A DNA stretch of 64,000 nt, taken from NCBI GenBank assembly GCA_024138015.1, contig JAMXBB010000006.1, positions 76,786,135 through 76,850,134 on the forward strand, in the 5' to 3' direction. The stretch is from Lumnitzera littorea (Eukaryota > Streptophyta > Magnoliopsida > Myrtales > Combretaceae). A program made the translations under genes and the position numbers. Shown piece after piece: positions 1-13,093 of this stretch (positions are counted from its first letter, which is position 1; the number at the start of each line of letters is the position of its first letter). The notes below the pieces were generated by a model. That model was not told the DNA's origin and ran no database searches. It saw nothing but the letters and a program-made list of their open reading frames with translations.

Positions 1-1255
1 AAGAATTGGTAGCGTTTTATTTAATAATTGTTTTATGTTTTAAATTGTATTTTATCGATGTTTTTATTTTTTGCACACATATTACGATTGCCCACATCTA
101 TTAGTGTAATAATAAAATAAAACTAAATAAACATAAATTGAGATATTTAGACTCTCATCACTATGAGCGTAACACGTAGAATCGTATGGTTTTAATGAAT
201 TTCTTACTCATATTAACTAAAGGAATCCAAGTACTAATCTAATAAGAATTGCATCTCTATTAAATTCTAATCCTAATTATATCCTACCTAAATCACTTTT
301 TGGATAAGACTCCTTAAAAACAGCATTAAGATTAAGAATTTCATACACAAATAAGAAATAATTAATTCTGGAAGAAATCTATAACTTATCTTTAGGCTTA
401 TAGCAAATCCTTTTATTACGATAGATCTATTTATGTATTAGCTTCACAACTTCATTGTATAAAATCATATAATTAAGTTGAGACTCTAGAAATAATAACT
501 TAATCCAAAATAAGACACGTAATTGAATTAATAAGAACAAGAGAATTACATTAAAATAAAACAATTATTGTACACTACATCTTTACCTAAATGGTTCACA
601 AATTTAGATTTCAATGTTTTCAAGCTATATTCATAATAAAGATAACAACTTGCATAATGGAAATAAAACTAAATCTCAAGAGTATTCCATTCCCTACTAT
701 CTCTCTTCTTCTTCCCTTTTTCTATACAAATATCTATCTTCAATATATAATGTTTGGATAGAATAATCTTCAAATGGCAAGTATATCATTGGAAACTAAA
801 AGTTTATGGGGTATGGTAGCTAGGCGTGAACAACACCTTGCAATAATTCTAACGAGAACCATCTTGAAATTAATTTTGAGGGCTTCATGGCAAAGGAACA
901 TGGCTGTAGTAGGTGACCGTGGTCATGTTCTCATAAAATATCCTTCGAGCTTCAACTTTGAAATTAAAGAGATAGGCTTTACGGCTAAGGAACATAGCCA
1001 TGAAGTGCAATCATGGTTGTTTTCCTTGCTTATTTCTTGAACAAATTTTCTTTAATCCTTGCTATTTTTCTATCCTTCTAAATAGATTAAATTCTTCTCA
1101 AAAATCACCCAAACTCTCATCTTTTCATCACATCCTTTCAATTGAGTCCTGAAATAAAATATAACTCAAATTAATAGCAAATTCAATTAAATTATATTAA
1201 AATAGCTTATAATATCAAGAAAAATAACATGATGGATGAGAGTAATTTTACACTC
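1..1255. other. No recognisable gene
   Basis: This is AT-rich sequence with no coding region I recognise. One open frame on the plus strand (774-1040, 88 codons) has no motif, no membrane segment and no similarity I know, and it lies among stop-rich sequence, so I do not call it a gene. It could be decayed internal sequence of the Tat-like element whose possible 3' end follows at about 3 kb, but nothing here shows that directly. Confidence 0.4.
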
Positions 1256-1259
1256 ATCA

Positions 1260-2560
1260 AGATCCTCCTTTCCCTTCAAGCTACCAACCTTTAAATTAGT
1301 AAAAAATTCCTTAAAGTTGTAGTCCTTAAGTGGCATGTCTACAAGAAAATGTCTAGAGACTATATCAGAAAAAACATTGCAATATAAATAAAAGGAAATA
1401 CAAACACTATGTCAAGTATGGGTAAGGAAGACTGCTCAGCTCTTGAAATAGATATTAAGGTCCCTCCTCTTACGAACCCCTCTTAATACAGTAGGTAACG
1501 AAAGGCTTATACCTTAGTCAATAACAATACCTTCATTAGAGCCTTTAATAACCCCATCATGAGAAGCATTAACACCTTTAGCCACTATTGCCTTGTCTTA
1601 GAAATTATGGTGTCCACATTATAGAGAAACCATCTATGGTTATAGGCTTCCATGATAGTATCATAAGTCTTCTTATCATTAGGGGGCAATCGTTTGATGT
1701 TATATTACCTAAATAGGTGGATCCAAAGAGTAGGGAAATCAAGTCTAGTCGCTAACCTAACTACTACCCATTTTTTCTTCCAATCATGAATGGAGGACTC
1801 ATATCCTATCAAGAATTTCCTACAAGGTTAGGCACATAAGAAAACCAACCATCCTTTCTCTTTAATGTGAAGGAATATGGAAACCAAGTAACCATAGCCC
1901 TAACTTCTAAATCTTCATAGATGCACTCAAAGGCCACTAATAATCTATAGGAGTTCAAAGTGAGCATAGACAAACATATATGGTGGTATGTAAAGAAAGA
2001 TTTCTAAATAAGAGAAAAGGGGAAACTAATCTCAAAATAATTCTTAAAGAAAACAAATTCCCGGTCCCTAAGGGAGATGACCTGCTTGTGTGGTCAAGGC
2101 CTCTCAATCATCCAATCTTAGGGGGCATAGTAGAAGTTAAGCCTTACAGCGTTTAACTCTTGTTCAATCAATGTGCTAGCTAAACCATTCAAACTCATGT
2201 TGTACTCAATACCAATATATAAGGGGATAGCTTAAGAGTTGCCCTTAGTATCTAGTAGATAATTGTCAAAAAGAAGCTTCGTGATCTTCCATGACTTAAG
2301 GACGTGGATTCTAACTTGTCAACATTGGAATCTACTATATTAGGGGAGGGGTAGGGTTCTTCATAGGGAGGAGTGTCACTTACATGGTGCATAATGGAGA
2401 GCTCTTAGCTCCATTGCTAAGCACACATTAAGTCATCGAATTCAATGGTTGACATCTTTCCCTTAATGAAATGGTAAGGAAGAAAAGTGGTAATAGAGGA
2501 TAAGTAATACGCAGAATCAGAGGAAAGAAAAGTTAGAAGCTAAATAAGTCAAAGAAATGA
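1260..2560 (-). pseudogene. Antisense coding relic, possibly a plant gypsy-type transposon protein
   Basis: Read on the minus strand, this stretch gives short open blocks in shifting frames that look like old protein-coding sequence. The best block is near 1720-1800: a Trp-Lys-rich segment (motif WKKKWVVV) followed by a hydrophobic stretch ending in PTLWIHL. This resembles the plant family annotated as putative gypsy-type transposon (Pfam PF04195), which I recall only in general form. Many stops and frame changes make it non-functional. It lies antisense just upstream of a plus-strand polypurine tract and LTR-like sequence. That matches Tat-lineage Ty3/gypsy elements such as Grande, which carry an antisense extra ORF between pol and the 3' LTR. 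The family assignment is inference and could be wrong; the decayed coding character is more secure. Confidence 0.3.
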
Positions 2561-2982
2561 GAAAATAGGGAATGAGGAAGAAAAAGAAAGGATAAATTCA
2601 AAAGTACAAAAGTGAAAATGGTAGGAGTTATGGGTTTTAGAATCCATATAGGTAGTGGTTAGAAATAATGCGAACAAGATCTAATGGTCCATGTAGAGTT
2701 GTATTTCTAAGAGGCATACGTAGTTTTTGACATAGCCACCTGATCCTAATGATGGTATGTGAAATGTCATGTCAATAGGTGTGAAACTTCTACAACAAGC
2801 TAAACAAAAGGTATATTGGTATTCAAGGATTACCTATTATCATTAAAAACAAAGTTAGACTAAGGAGCTCAGACTCAAGATCTAATATATCTTCTAAAAT
2901 AATTTTTCACAGTGAAGTAAGAACTTAGAACAAAGGACCTAGATAAGGAAACACCAATACCCCACTTGATGCATCCATCATG

Positions 2983-2999
2983 AGGAGTCAGGGGGCAAA
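2983..2999 (+). other. Polypurine tract before an LTR
   Basis: A purine-rich run (AGGAGTCAGGGGGCAAA) lies immediately before a TG that could open an LTR. Polypurine tracts prime plus-strand DNA synthesis in LTR retrotransposons and sit directly against the 3' LTR. The run is interrupted by TC, so it may be degraded. Confidence 0.4.
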
Positions 3000-3472
3000 T
3001 GCTGATAGTCATTTTTCCCAAAGGTCGATACCTATTAAAACTAATGGGCACCCAACCTTTTTATTTATTATCGCCCTCCTTTTATAGTATTTTTGACCTC
3101 CATTCTTAAGCTACTCTTGATGAATCAACTATCTTGGAAAAGCTAGTAAGCTAAATACACTTGAGTAATAAGGATAATCGACCAAGTTATGTTAGATTAG
3201 CCATAGTTAGTTTAAAGAAACTACCTATAGCTCTACCATGACCTAATTAGTCCTAAGGAATTTAAATTCAGACACAAGGCACGAACAGTTGAGCCTATTG
3301 TAGAAATAACTGCCTACCAGCCACCATTACACTGACAACCAAGAACTGGTCTTAAATTCAAACTTGATTCATGTGTAGATTTCGAAGGCAGCAAATACTA
3401 GACAAGCACAAACCCTTAGCTATAAATAAAGCTCGAAGGACTACAAAAAGGTTCTTCTAGACACTTTACACA
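3000..3472 (+). repeat. Possible short LTR of a Tat-like element
   Basis: The stretch begins with TG right after the polypurine tract, carries a TATA-like box (TATAAATA) at 3421-3428 and reaches a plausible CA end near 3470. An LTR promoter should look like this: upstream region, TATA box, then a short transcribed part. I cannot see a partner LTR or a target duplication, because the 5' side would lie outside the window. The end is uncertain, since a foldback element is inserted a few bases further on. The Tat assignment rests only on the antisense relic upstream. Confidence 0.4.
3421..3428 (+). promoter_or_regulatory. TATA-like box in the possible LTR
   Basis: TATAAATA lies about 50 bases before the presumed LTR end. 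It is a plausible core promoter of the LTR, but such boxes occur often by chance in DNA this rich in A and T. Confidence 0.3.
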
Positions 3473-3496
3473 ATTTAACTAACCTTTCTTTGCTAC

Positions 3497-3748
3497 TTAA
3501 GTATGGATTGACCCCCTAAACTTCACTTTTGGTGTACAAACACTCATTAAACTTTTATTTTGGTACGTAAATACCCCTTAAACACCCTATAGTTTAGGAG
3601 GGTGTTTACGTACCAAAATTAAAGTTTAAAGGTTGTTTACATACCAAAAACAAAGTTTAAGGGTTATGAGGGTTATTTTACTAATTTATCAATATTTAAG
3701 GGGTTAAAAACCTCACTTAGAAAGTTTAGAAAGTCAATCCTCACTTAA
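3497..3748. mobile_element. Foldback MITE-like element
   Basis: Both ends show matching inverted repeats. The left end (TTAAGTATGGATTGAC) and the reverse complement of the right end (TTAAGTGAGGATTGAC) agree over about 26 bases with a few mismatches. Inside them is a second inverted repeat: about 3510-3580 pairs with 3598-3664, giving a hairpin with arms of roughly 65 bases and a short loop. TTAA stands at each edge and may be the target duplication or part of the terminal repeat. There is no room for a transposase, so it would have to be moved by a related autonomous DNA transposon. The superfamily cannot be decided from one copy. Confidence 0.55.
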
Positions 3749-3749
3749 A

Positions 3750-5240
3750 TTAAAATTTAGAAGAGTTTTTACATTTTCTCCTAATATTTAATTTTAATAA
3801 AGCATACTTTTACCGAGTATATTTATTAATTACTAAAAGCTTAACGTTGAGACTCGAAACATAACGAGTCATTAAAAACAAATTATTTAAGTTATACAAA
3901 TAATATTTAGGGATCAAATGACATATAATGTGATTATATAGTCATGTAGTATTACATGATACACCCCATATGTAAATATATTATTAAATATACCAAATAA
4001 TTACTAAAAATCGTAATTAATTAATAGAAAATTATAAAAAAAATAAAACAAACCTAGAATTCATGGATTTAGCGATGGCATGACTTCAATGTAGTAGGAT
4101 ATGTCATGTGCAAGCTAGCAAGGGCAAATAAAGTGAAATTTCTCACAAAATGACAAAATAACCCACAAATTAATACTTGGAAAAATAGTTTGACACCTTT
4201 CCATCGGCCCAACCTCTATAGACCTAAATATGGAGTGAAGTTTAACCATTTTGCAACATTCAATAACTTACAAACCCTCTCAAAACTAAGATTTAGTTAA
4301 AAAAAAAAAATAAATAAGAAAAATTCAAATCAAAAGTAAGGGATAAAGCGTTCATATAGCTACACTTAACTTGACATCGCATAGCTTAGAACTTAAGAAT
4401 TTGGGGACAAGAGAGGCTAACACACCCAGGTAGCCGGAGGGTAAACGAAGCATCGTACACCAATGAATACTCGATTTTCTATCTGATTTTTATTTATTTT
4501 TTAAAAATATCAAATCACCTTAGAAAACTATGAAATTTGGTTTTCCTAGGTAATTTTACATGTAATTTCATCTGGTGATTTCATTTATTAAAATAACATT
4601 AATTTAGGATACTTGCTTAAGAATGTGCCCTGTTATTACGAATTTTGATTAATTTTTCTAAAATATTAAATGATGTTGTTTTAAGCTAAAAAATTTTATA
4701 TAACACTCCTATAGTATATGCTAAATTGTAGTAATAAGATTTTGAAAAATATTGTGTTTACTATTTATGGTAATTTTTTTAGTACTTATTAGCAGTTTTG
4801 CTAATTATAGGAAATAAGGGGATTTTAATGTATTTTGTACATAAAATCAATTTAGTCTAACTTCTAGTGATTATTAATATTGAGATATGTATAATATTAA
4901 ATTCAAAGTTAATTATAATTATTTCCCTATTTTTAGTCATTTATTGAAGAAATAGAGCTTAAATATGTATTATAGAGTATATTATATAATATGCGATTTT
5001 AGTATTTTGCAAGATTAGAATATGATTCCTATAATTTTCTGAATATAATGTGTATTTCATGGATTTAATATAGTATGAATACTAAGTGATATATATTTTC
5101 CAACCATTTATACATATTTTGCTCCATATGTTGATTAAGGGTAAAATTGGTAAATTGCTAATACAGTATGGGAGAGTTCTAACTACTGTTGTATTTTGAA
5201 TAATCTATAATGATCCTAGGTTGATTTTTCTTAAAAAAAA
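3750..5240. other. No recognisable feature
   Basis: AT-rich sequence with short A and T runs. No open frame above noise, no RNA gene and no clear repeat boundary was seen. Confidence 0.4.
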
Positions 5241-5249
5241 AAATGGGAA

Positions 5250-6822
5250 TCTTATAAGTAAGCATGATAATATGAGCAAGTCAAAACTTAATCCTACTTT
5301 AGAACTAAATTCAAAAGCTAAGATACCTAATCATTTTTGGGTAAATTGAATATAAACGATTGAACTAGATGTAATAGTGAGAGATTTAAGTTGATGAACT
5401 ATAAATGTAAGTCAATAGATATCTAACTAAGAATTTTGGGGCAAGTCGAATTGGAGAGTAACTCAAAAGCTGTCTCAAAAGCTAACTTAGAATCAAACTC
5501 AAAGACTAAATTAGAACCAAGTTATGATGAATTAACAACCAACATGTGAGTATTTAACTAGTATATATGTATATATGTACTCATGACATGTAATTAACCT
5601 TAGAAGTACTTACTTTTTCTAAGTAAAGTCATAAAGGAGAAAGTTCCTACTAACGAGCAAATTAGGAATGTACCACTAGCCGAGTAAGTGGATTTGCGCA
5701 TATAGGGTATAGATTTACATCTGATTAGTGGAGAATGAATGTCCTTATATGTGATTGTAGTGTTTGTTTGAATGATGCTTGGAATTGTTGTGTAAAGTAC
5801 TTGATTCACATTTGATTAGTAGATAGTGAATGTTCTTGTTCACGATTAGAGTGATTGTTTGAATGTTGCCTGGCTTCGCGATGGACATACTTAGTGATGC
5901 TATACTTTATGAGTATAATGTTAATAATATTTTATGTGATGAATTCTAGACCTAATTATAAGTAAAACTTATGGAGAATTATGCTATAATGAGTATTCGA
6001 ATCAGAAGCTAATTCAGAACCTAAAATAGAGACAAAACAAACATAATAATCCTTGTTATACTTAACGTTGATTGAGAATTGGTTGATGCATTCATGATAT
6101 GGCACAAAAATGACCTATAAGTCAGTTTTCCCAAAACTTATGATTTTGCTAGGATAAGTTTACAAAGCTAGGTTTTTGTGCATATAGCTCCACATTAACT
6201 AAAACTTCAACCATGCTCCATGGTTTTGCTAGGTTGAGATAATTTGATTGGTTCCTAGATATGTTCTTTGAATGCCTAGATTTGTAGTCAACCAAATCAG
6301 ATGAGTTGTTAGGTTGGCTAGGATATCAGTACCAATGCGTGTTACGTGTATTAGCATAGCATACAATTTACATTATCTTAATTGCTACCTAGATATTAAT
6401 TAAATATGAAACTTATATGTCTATGTTACGTGCTTTGGTATATTGTTGCTTATTATCTACTCTCACTCAACTCAACAGTAGTTAAGAGGATAAGTTTTCT
6501 TTTACCCTCAGGTTAGTTAGCAAATTTTAGGCTGTCACCAGCAGCAAGGGTAGACTTTTAGAGAGCACTAGATAAAGTTAGCTATTTTGTAAGTGAAAGT
6601 GTCACTGAACAAGTACAATGGAAACCTAAAGGTTTTAATTAAATTTTAGTGTTCAAGTTTTTGAAGTTTATAAATGATGTATATATTTGTAAACAAAAGC
6701 CTATAACTAAACTTCTTTATGTGCCAAGTTATAATGAAGTGTTGTTCCATTAGAATTGAGCTTATTTATAACAGGTTTACCTATGTAATAGAACATCATG
6801 TGCTATGTTGAGATGTGACAAT
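5250..6822 (+). repeat. Long LTR-like repeat, subfamily A, fragment
   Basis: The block 6040-6540 is, by eye, a diverged reverse complement of parts of 19,600-20,160 and 27,770-28,390. Shared landmarks are a stretch around ATGCATTCATGA and one around GATATC(A/C)GTACC, in the same order and at similar spacing. The order and scale suit a long retrotransposon LTR read on the plus strand, ending near 6822 in TGTGACA. The upstream limit is a guess. No target duplication or internal coding region is attached, so it may be a solo LTR or a fragment. Confidence 0.4.
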
Positions 6823-6839
6823 TACATTACTATTAAATT

Positions 6840-7128
6840 TAATATTTTTCCTACTTTATTATGCAAAATAAACTCTATTAAGGTGTTTCTTTTAACTTTT
6901 GAAACCCCATATTCAATTTTTATTTAATTCCGAGAATATTTTTTAGAACCATAAATTTACCGATTCTAAACAACTATAATTATTTTATGTAATTGTACCC
7001 ATGACCCCTAATGCTCATAACCATTTTGTTTTGTCACTTGCCAAGTCATATTTTCCAAGTTCCATGTTTATAAGGAATATGTCATCATTTCAAGTCCTTA
7101 ATAATTGGTTGAAGACTAAGGTCTCACA
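6840..7128 (-). repeat. LTR-like fragment, minus strand
   Basis: The last 100 bases, ending in GGTCTCACA, resemble the ends of the repeats at 22,500-22,600 and 45,480-45,574. All three share a similar approach to a final GG(T/C)TCACA-type motif. Read on the minus strand this gives TGTGAGACC, a plausible LTR start. Only the first few hundred bases of the repeat are present here. Confidence 0.3.
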
Positions 7129-7164
7129 TATATATACTAAACATATATATTAAAGAGTAATACA

Positions 7165-7262
7165 TGTCATGACATGTAGTATGTCTAGTGGTGAGATATT
7201 TATTTTACAAACATATGGTCTTGGGTTCAAATCCCATTGTTTGTCATTTGCTCTTTTTAAAA
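7165..7262 (+). repeat. Possible tRNA-derived SINE
   Basis: A pol III-type B box (GGTTCAAATCC, 7224-7234) is preceded about 35 bases upstream by TCTAGTGGTGAGA, which resembles an A box. The pair at this spacing is the head of many plant SINEs and of tRNA genes. There is no cloverleaf, so it is not a tRNA gene. I did not identify a clear poly(A) tail or target duplication, so the limits are approximate and the call is weak. Confidence 0.3.
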
Positions 7263-7299
7263 TGCATTTATTACTTAAGAGACATTTGTGTTTTTACAT

Positions 7300-10200
7300 G
7301 TATTAATATTTTTTTTTCTTTTCCACAACAACCAATAATATTAAATTTATTAATTACAAATCATATTTAACTAAATAAATTCTCTTAAATTGCTATTTTT
7401 TATAAGTAATACCATAAAAATAATTCTTATCCATATTGCAAGTATTCCATTCTTATCACATAAAGTAAATAAATAATACCAATTATATGACTTAATTCAG
7501 TAAATTTCTTTTACAATTAATCTTACGAAAATAAATATGGATTATTGAATAATTGATCACCTAATAATTTATTTCAAAATGATATTCTTTTATTTTATTG
7601 CGAATATAACAATCATATAAAGTTGTGAAGAAAAGAAATAGTAAAATACTTATATCCATGTTGAGTTGCTCTTTATGCTTTACTAGTAGTTTCTTATTCA
7701 ATTATTTTTTCTAATCCATTTTTGTTAAAAACAAAACTAACACAAATTTTATATATTAATGTAATTTTTTGTAAATTAATAGTTAAATTTCATTTCTTAT
7801 GTATGCATAATAAAAAGGTCAAAATTTAATTTTTTAACTTCTTATAAAGTGTATTGATCAGTCTTAATCATTTTTTAAATGAATTTTTCCATACTTTTAA
7901 GCTTTAACAATTATCGTAGGTTAAATCAATAATAAGATGTTATATAATTACAATAATAAGTAAATATTTTTTTAATTGATAATTTAACTTAACTAAAGTA
8001 TGTCCGACCCCTCCAGTTATATGGTCCTAGATCCATCCCTATAGACAATGTGTTTTTAGTGCCTATTTTGTTTACATGAAAGTGACAGCAATACACCCTT
8101 GCATGCACTTTAACATTTTGTTTACTGGCCTAGTACCAATGAATATCTTTTATGCACAAAAGAAAGAAAAAAAATTGTTGTATTGCTTTTGTCGTAATTA
8201 CCGTTTCTATATTTAAATGAGAATGTAGCACTCTCCCGGTTTAGCCTTTAATCAAATGATTTTATTAGCACAGATAACACAAATACTTTAGCCTCTTTAA
8301 GTGTAAGAATAAACTATGAACCGTGAAGTATTCGTCAAATTATCATAATGAAGTGGAAAGAATATTTGAATGGAGAAATAGTGAAATTCGTCCTTCTAGC
8401 TCTGTCCGGCGCCCCCCACCCCAATTTTCTATTTTAAGTCGGATGGAAGTGGAAGAAAAGATCCATTAGATAATACATGGAGGACAAGTGCAACTCGTAT
8501 TGAAAAATACACACTAATGGAAGCAGATAATTTTAAAAAAATTTACTATCAAATTTTATAAATACTGTCACATGTTTAAAAATAATTTGTATTTATCTAT
8601 TTTTACACATGTACATATATATGTACACACACCGTGGCTAGTAATATCTACGTGATAAACGTTATTATAAACCGTTAATTCCAAGACTTCAAAATTGTTT
8701 ATTTTATCTTCTTTTTATTGTTTTATTTTTTTCAATTTCCTTATGAGAGATTCCCCGTTAGCGACGACATGACAAATCAACTAAACAATTGCAAGGCTTC
8801 TACTAGCATTACACATCGGAACAGCATCTTTTGAGCACATAACAAACTAAATGGTGACCAGATCGTGCCATTCTGAGAAATTAAAAGAATGCTTAGGGAT
8901 AGTTAAATGTCCTTCACTATCATATTCCAAGACATACACACATCACACTACGCTTCGGTGACTAAGCATCTTCATCCATCCTTATATGAAGTCAACTAAC
9001 ATACTAATATGTGAAGGACCAAAATTTTCAGTCTGTTAATTTGGGGGAACTCCATATATCATACAGCTAACAATGCTATACTGCAATGTATCATAAAAAA
9101 TGATATGTTTTCAAAAGTATTTTTATCTTGTTTTTGATAATTGTGTATTGTTATTTATAAAGAATATCTTGGATAGATTGTATATGCAGATATTGATTTA
9201 TCGATCAAGTATGGACTGACTCTTAACACCTTCAGTGGGTAACTTCATATCTCATTATTTTTGAAAGTGTACATACACCCGTAATCATCATAAAAGCACT
9301 TAAACCATCACTATTTATAGTCCCTTAAATGATAATTTCATGGCTCTAATAATGATGTTGGAGTTATTTGTATGATTTCAAAAATTATAGATTAAATTTA
9401 AAAATTGGAAATAGGAGGTATATCGATATGTTAAGTAGTATCTTAGCAATATACATAATGTAGTCTCACTTTTTTGTGTTTTCCTTCACTTATTAAAATA
9501 TAATAACATAAGATTGCAACAAATATACATGGGGACACGGCTTTCACAATGTGGAACATTGGTTGAAGAAAATGTAATTATTTCTTTGGTTAATTTTATA
9601 AGAGTGAAATAATATAGCTATTCTTCTTCTACAAATCTATTCTTGCATTTAGTTAGAAAAGTTGTTATTTCACATTGCTGTTACTATTGCAAAATATGGA
9701 AAAGCAATTTCTTTATAAGATCAAAGAATTAGCTATTCTATGGTCGTCTTAACATATTGATAAATCTATCCGTGGATCTCATAGAAATTGTAAATAATAG
9801 TTTTTATTTCTCTATTCCAGTCCTTAAAAATTGAAATTCCATTCTTATTTTATTGTTATTTTATTTTGTAATCCGAACATGTCCTAAAATTTACATAAAA
9901 GGGAAAACTACGATAGTGAAAAGTGAAAATTATGATAGTCACACGCGTAAGAAATACCAAAACTACATTGACTCCCAAGATTGCAAACTTACTATTTTTT
10001 TTTTTTTTTCCCAACTACTTTTACATCTTTCGGGAAGGGAAAAATGAAAATTTTCGAGATTAATATTTATGTTGTTGGACCATAAGGGCCTTCGCACACT
10101 TCTAGGCTTTTCAAAAGATATTACGCTGCAAAACTTCTCTATTTAATGCAATATCACATAAGTCTTTTGCAATTAGGCAACTAGAATAATTATTTACACT

Positions 10201-13088
10201 TATGAATCGCCTAATTAGACTCATAGCAAAAATTGAAATGTCATATTAAGGAAAATTCTAAATCGAGTAATAAATCAGCACAAAAAGTAATGATAACTGT
10301 AGATAAAAGATTTACGACTTACATAATGTTCATGAAAAAAAAATTATGATATCAATATTTTCTTTAAAGGTATGAGTGTGTGATTTAAAAATTTTCAGGT
10401 ACTAATATAATTTTAGTATTTTTTCTAAAAATATTATTATTATTTGCACTTATATCAAATATTTATATAACATGGCGAGTAGTGGTATGATGTAATCTAG
10501 CGAAGACACATTTCCTTTTTTTTTTTTTTTTAAATATGTAATTGACTAAACAGAAAAGGCAGGGCTCGTAATGATCCCGGAGGGATTTAAAAACACAAAT
10601 TTTCATGTGACTTGTCCCTAAAAAGAAACATTAGATCCTTAATGCATGTTCTATCGTTTGTTTAAGGCCTATTTATTCTAGTAACTACATTATCTTTCTG
10701 CATGCATGAAGCGAAGGGCTAGGACTCCACGGCCATAGCACCGTGTGCGGACCCTAATTAAAAGTACCCCAAAGAAATTAAAAACTGATAAACTGAGCTG
10801 TTGTTTCTAATAGAAAATTTAGTTGGTAATGAAAGACGTTGTGGACTCGGTGCTTTCTATTTGAATACATTATGCTTACGTGACCATCGAACTGACCATG
10901 AGAGCTAGGCGTTGTCCTGCTCCAATAACGTAAAATATGTAAGGCTGATAATTTCCAACAGGACTCCAATATGATTGGGAGTACAATTATATCGATAAAA
11001 ATATGTATCTGGCACGATGTAAATATGATAAGGATTGAATATGATGTAAACAACTTTTTTGGGTAATCTATAATGTAAACAAATTATTTGTTCCGTTTAT
11101 TCATTTTCATGTTTTTTTTTTTTTTTTTTTTGGCTGATATAAACTCGATGGAAAATAACATATAGACAAAATACAACTAAAAATAAGTGGAGCCATGATT
11201 TAATAATCTTTGTTTAGAATTAATAGATGACTTATCACGATCAGAATATGTATATAAATTGTTCGAGTGCTCTCTTCTTTACTACATGGTCCGACATCTC
11301 ACTCTCACACTCTTATTTCTTTGCATCTCTAATATTATTCTAACTTATCCATTTATTAGTTTAATATGGACGAGAGTGGCTTTTTCAGCTGCAAAATTGT
11401 TTTTTAAATAAAAGCTTCCTGGCCTAATCCCTATCCTTCGGGCTTTTTGAGTTTTTTAATTATATTATATTTAATAACCATATCAAATGATCTACAAGTA
11501 ATATTTCCCTTATTATAAATATAATAGTGAGCCAAATTCAGTAAATGAATTCCAAATCCAATAATGTTTCGACAACCCGTAAATCCTGGCATCATGACTC
11601 CATAATGGTAGATTTCGGAAAGATTTTTTTATTTAGTCTTTCAAAGAGAGAAATTTTATGATTTTGAATTAAAATTAGGGGGAAAAATAGCATGGGAAAG
11701 AAATACCTCTACTCGATAGAGGTGGTTTACAAATAAAAAAAAAAAAATCTAAGCAGAAATAGAAAGTTGGTAAGAAAATACATTTTCGTTTCATGAATCC
11801 ACTTTACATGGAAGCTTAGTTATGGATCGAGCAATGACATTACTAATCGATCTAATTCGACAAATAAAGTAATTGATTCTTTAATAATTTGCTAACAACT
11901 AAGTAAGACAGCTACAACAAATTTCAATTTAGTAATTAATAAGCTTAAATAATTCTCTGATTTTACCCTTTGGGTTATAAAAGGTAAGGGTACCACTGGA
12001 CAACGATTCTTTCCCAGCAAATCAAACAATGTCTTTTTAGCCATAATTACATCCTAGATAAATTATAAGCCCAGTATCCTAGCACCACTGAAGCGATATA
12101 TTTCCGACGATCAACGATTAAGGCTCACTAAAAAGCACCGAAAGTGAGAGTTGACTGATTTCTCAAAACTAGCTATTCTGGGCTCTAGTTTCAGGAAACC
12201 AATCGAGTTGATTTCCAGTTTGGATTCTCAAACTAGTTCCATTATTTATTAGCTAAAATTTTCTAATCATGGAATAACAATTTATGATTCCATTTTCAAG
12301 ACGGTTCCTCTGATCATAACACTAATTGCTCTGAGCTCAAACAAGATGGGCCAGTTCTATTCTCGGGATGCTTTGGACCGGGCCAATGGTCCGGTATACT
12401 GTCCTTTTCTTTTATTAAGATAGGCTAAAGGCTCGCATTTTAAGTGGGCCATAAAAAGGCTTGCATTTGCATTATGCAAGATTGATGGAATGGGTGAAAG
12501 GAGTGGTGAAGAAGCCTATCCTTTGTAAATTATGCATGATGTACGTAAACGTACGTTTTCTAATAAGTGATGTAAAACATTAAAAGAGGTGAAACTTGTC
12601 GTATACTAGATTAATTAATTACTTGTTTGTTTTTCATTTAATGGCTAGGTGTTTAGGTCTATTGTGACTAACAAACCAAGTGTTGATAGTCCATTTTGCC
12701 TTAGCATTCAAAGTATAAGCTCGATTGAAGCACATTTAAATATGGAAAAAGGTGGGAATCATGATTAAAACATGGCAACTATCCATAATCCATGCTTCTC
12801 TCTCCATTGTCAGTATCATGATAATTGAAGATTTAGAGAATTGATGAATTTACAATGAAGCAACTCGATTACCAATCTCATTCAACCTTCTCTTATGAAT
12901 GCCCTTGAAGCATTCAAGGTAAAAGATTTGAAACCCTAACTCTTTAGACAATGTTGCTACTATTATCATCATCTTCCTTACCTCTTTACACTCTACTAAC
13001 ATGAGTGTTAGAGTGCTAACATTGGAGACTCCTTTAGCACCCCAAAGCTTATCTCCTTTCTATAGATCTCTCACCTAAAGACACACAA
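7300..13088. other. Low-complexity to single-copy sequence, no gene seen
   Basis: About 5.8 kb without a recognisable gene or repeat boundary. It contains poly(T) runs (about 10,000, 10,520 and 11,110) and poly(A) near 11,740. Open frames on either strand (for example 10,778-11,053 minus) are short and carry no motif. GC content rises slightly around 10.7-11.0 and 12.3-12.5 kb. It is the least repeat-like part of the window and the best place to look for a host regulatory region or noncoding transcript, but I see no direct evidence of one. Confidence 0.4.
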
Positions 13089-13093
13089 ATCAT
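13089..13093. repeat. Target site duplication, left copy (ATCAT)
   Basis: ATCAT directly precedes the left LTR and recurs at 17,219-17,223 directly after the right LTR. Five bases is the usual length for Ty1/copia integration, so the element's two ends are original. Confidence 0.85.

Noticed and set aside
774..1040. 88-codon plus-strand open frame
   Set aside because: No motif or partner, stop-rich surroundings, and about the size expected by chance in 64 kb read in six frames.
7224..7234. tRNA gene suggested by a B box
   Set aside because: No acceptor stem or anticodon arm can be drawn around it; kept only as a possible SINE.
10778..11053. 91-codon minus-strand open frame
   Set aside because: Composition is like translated AT-rich DNA, and no domain or promoter context was seen.
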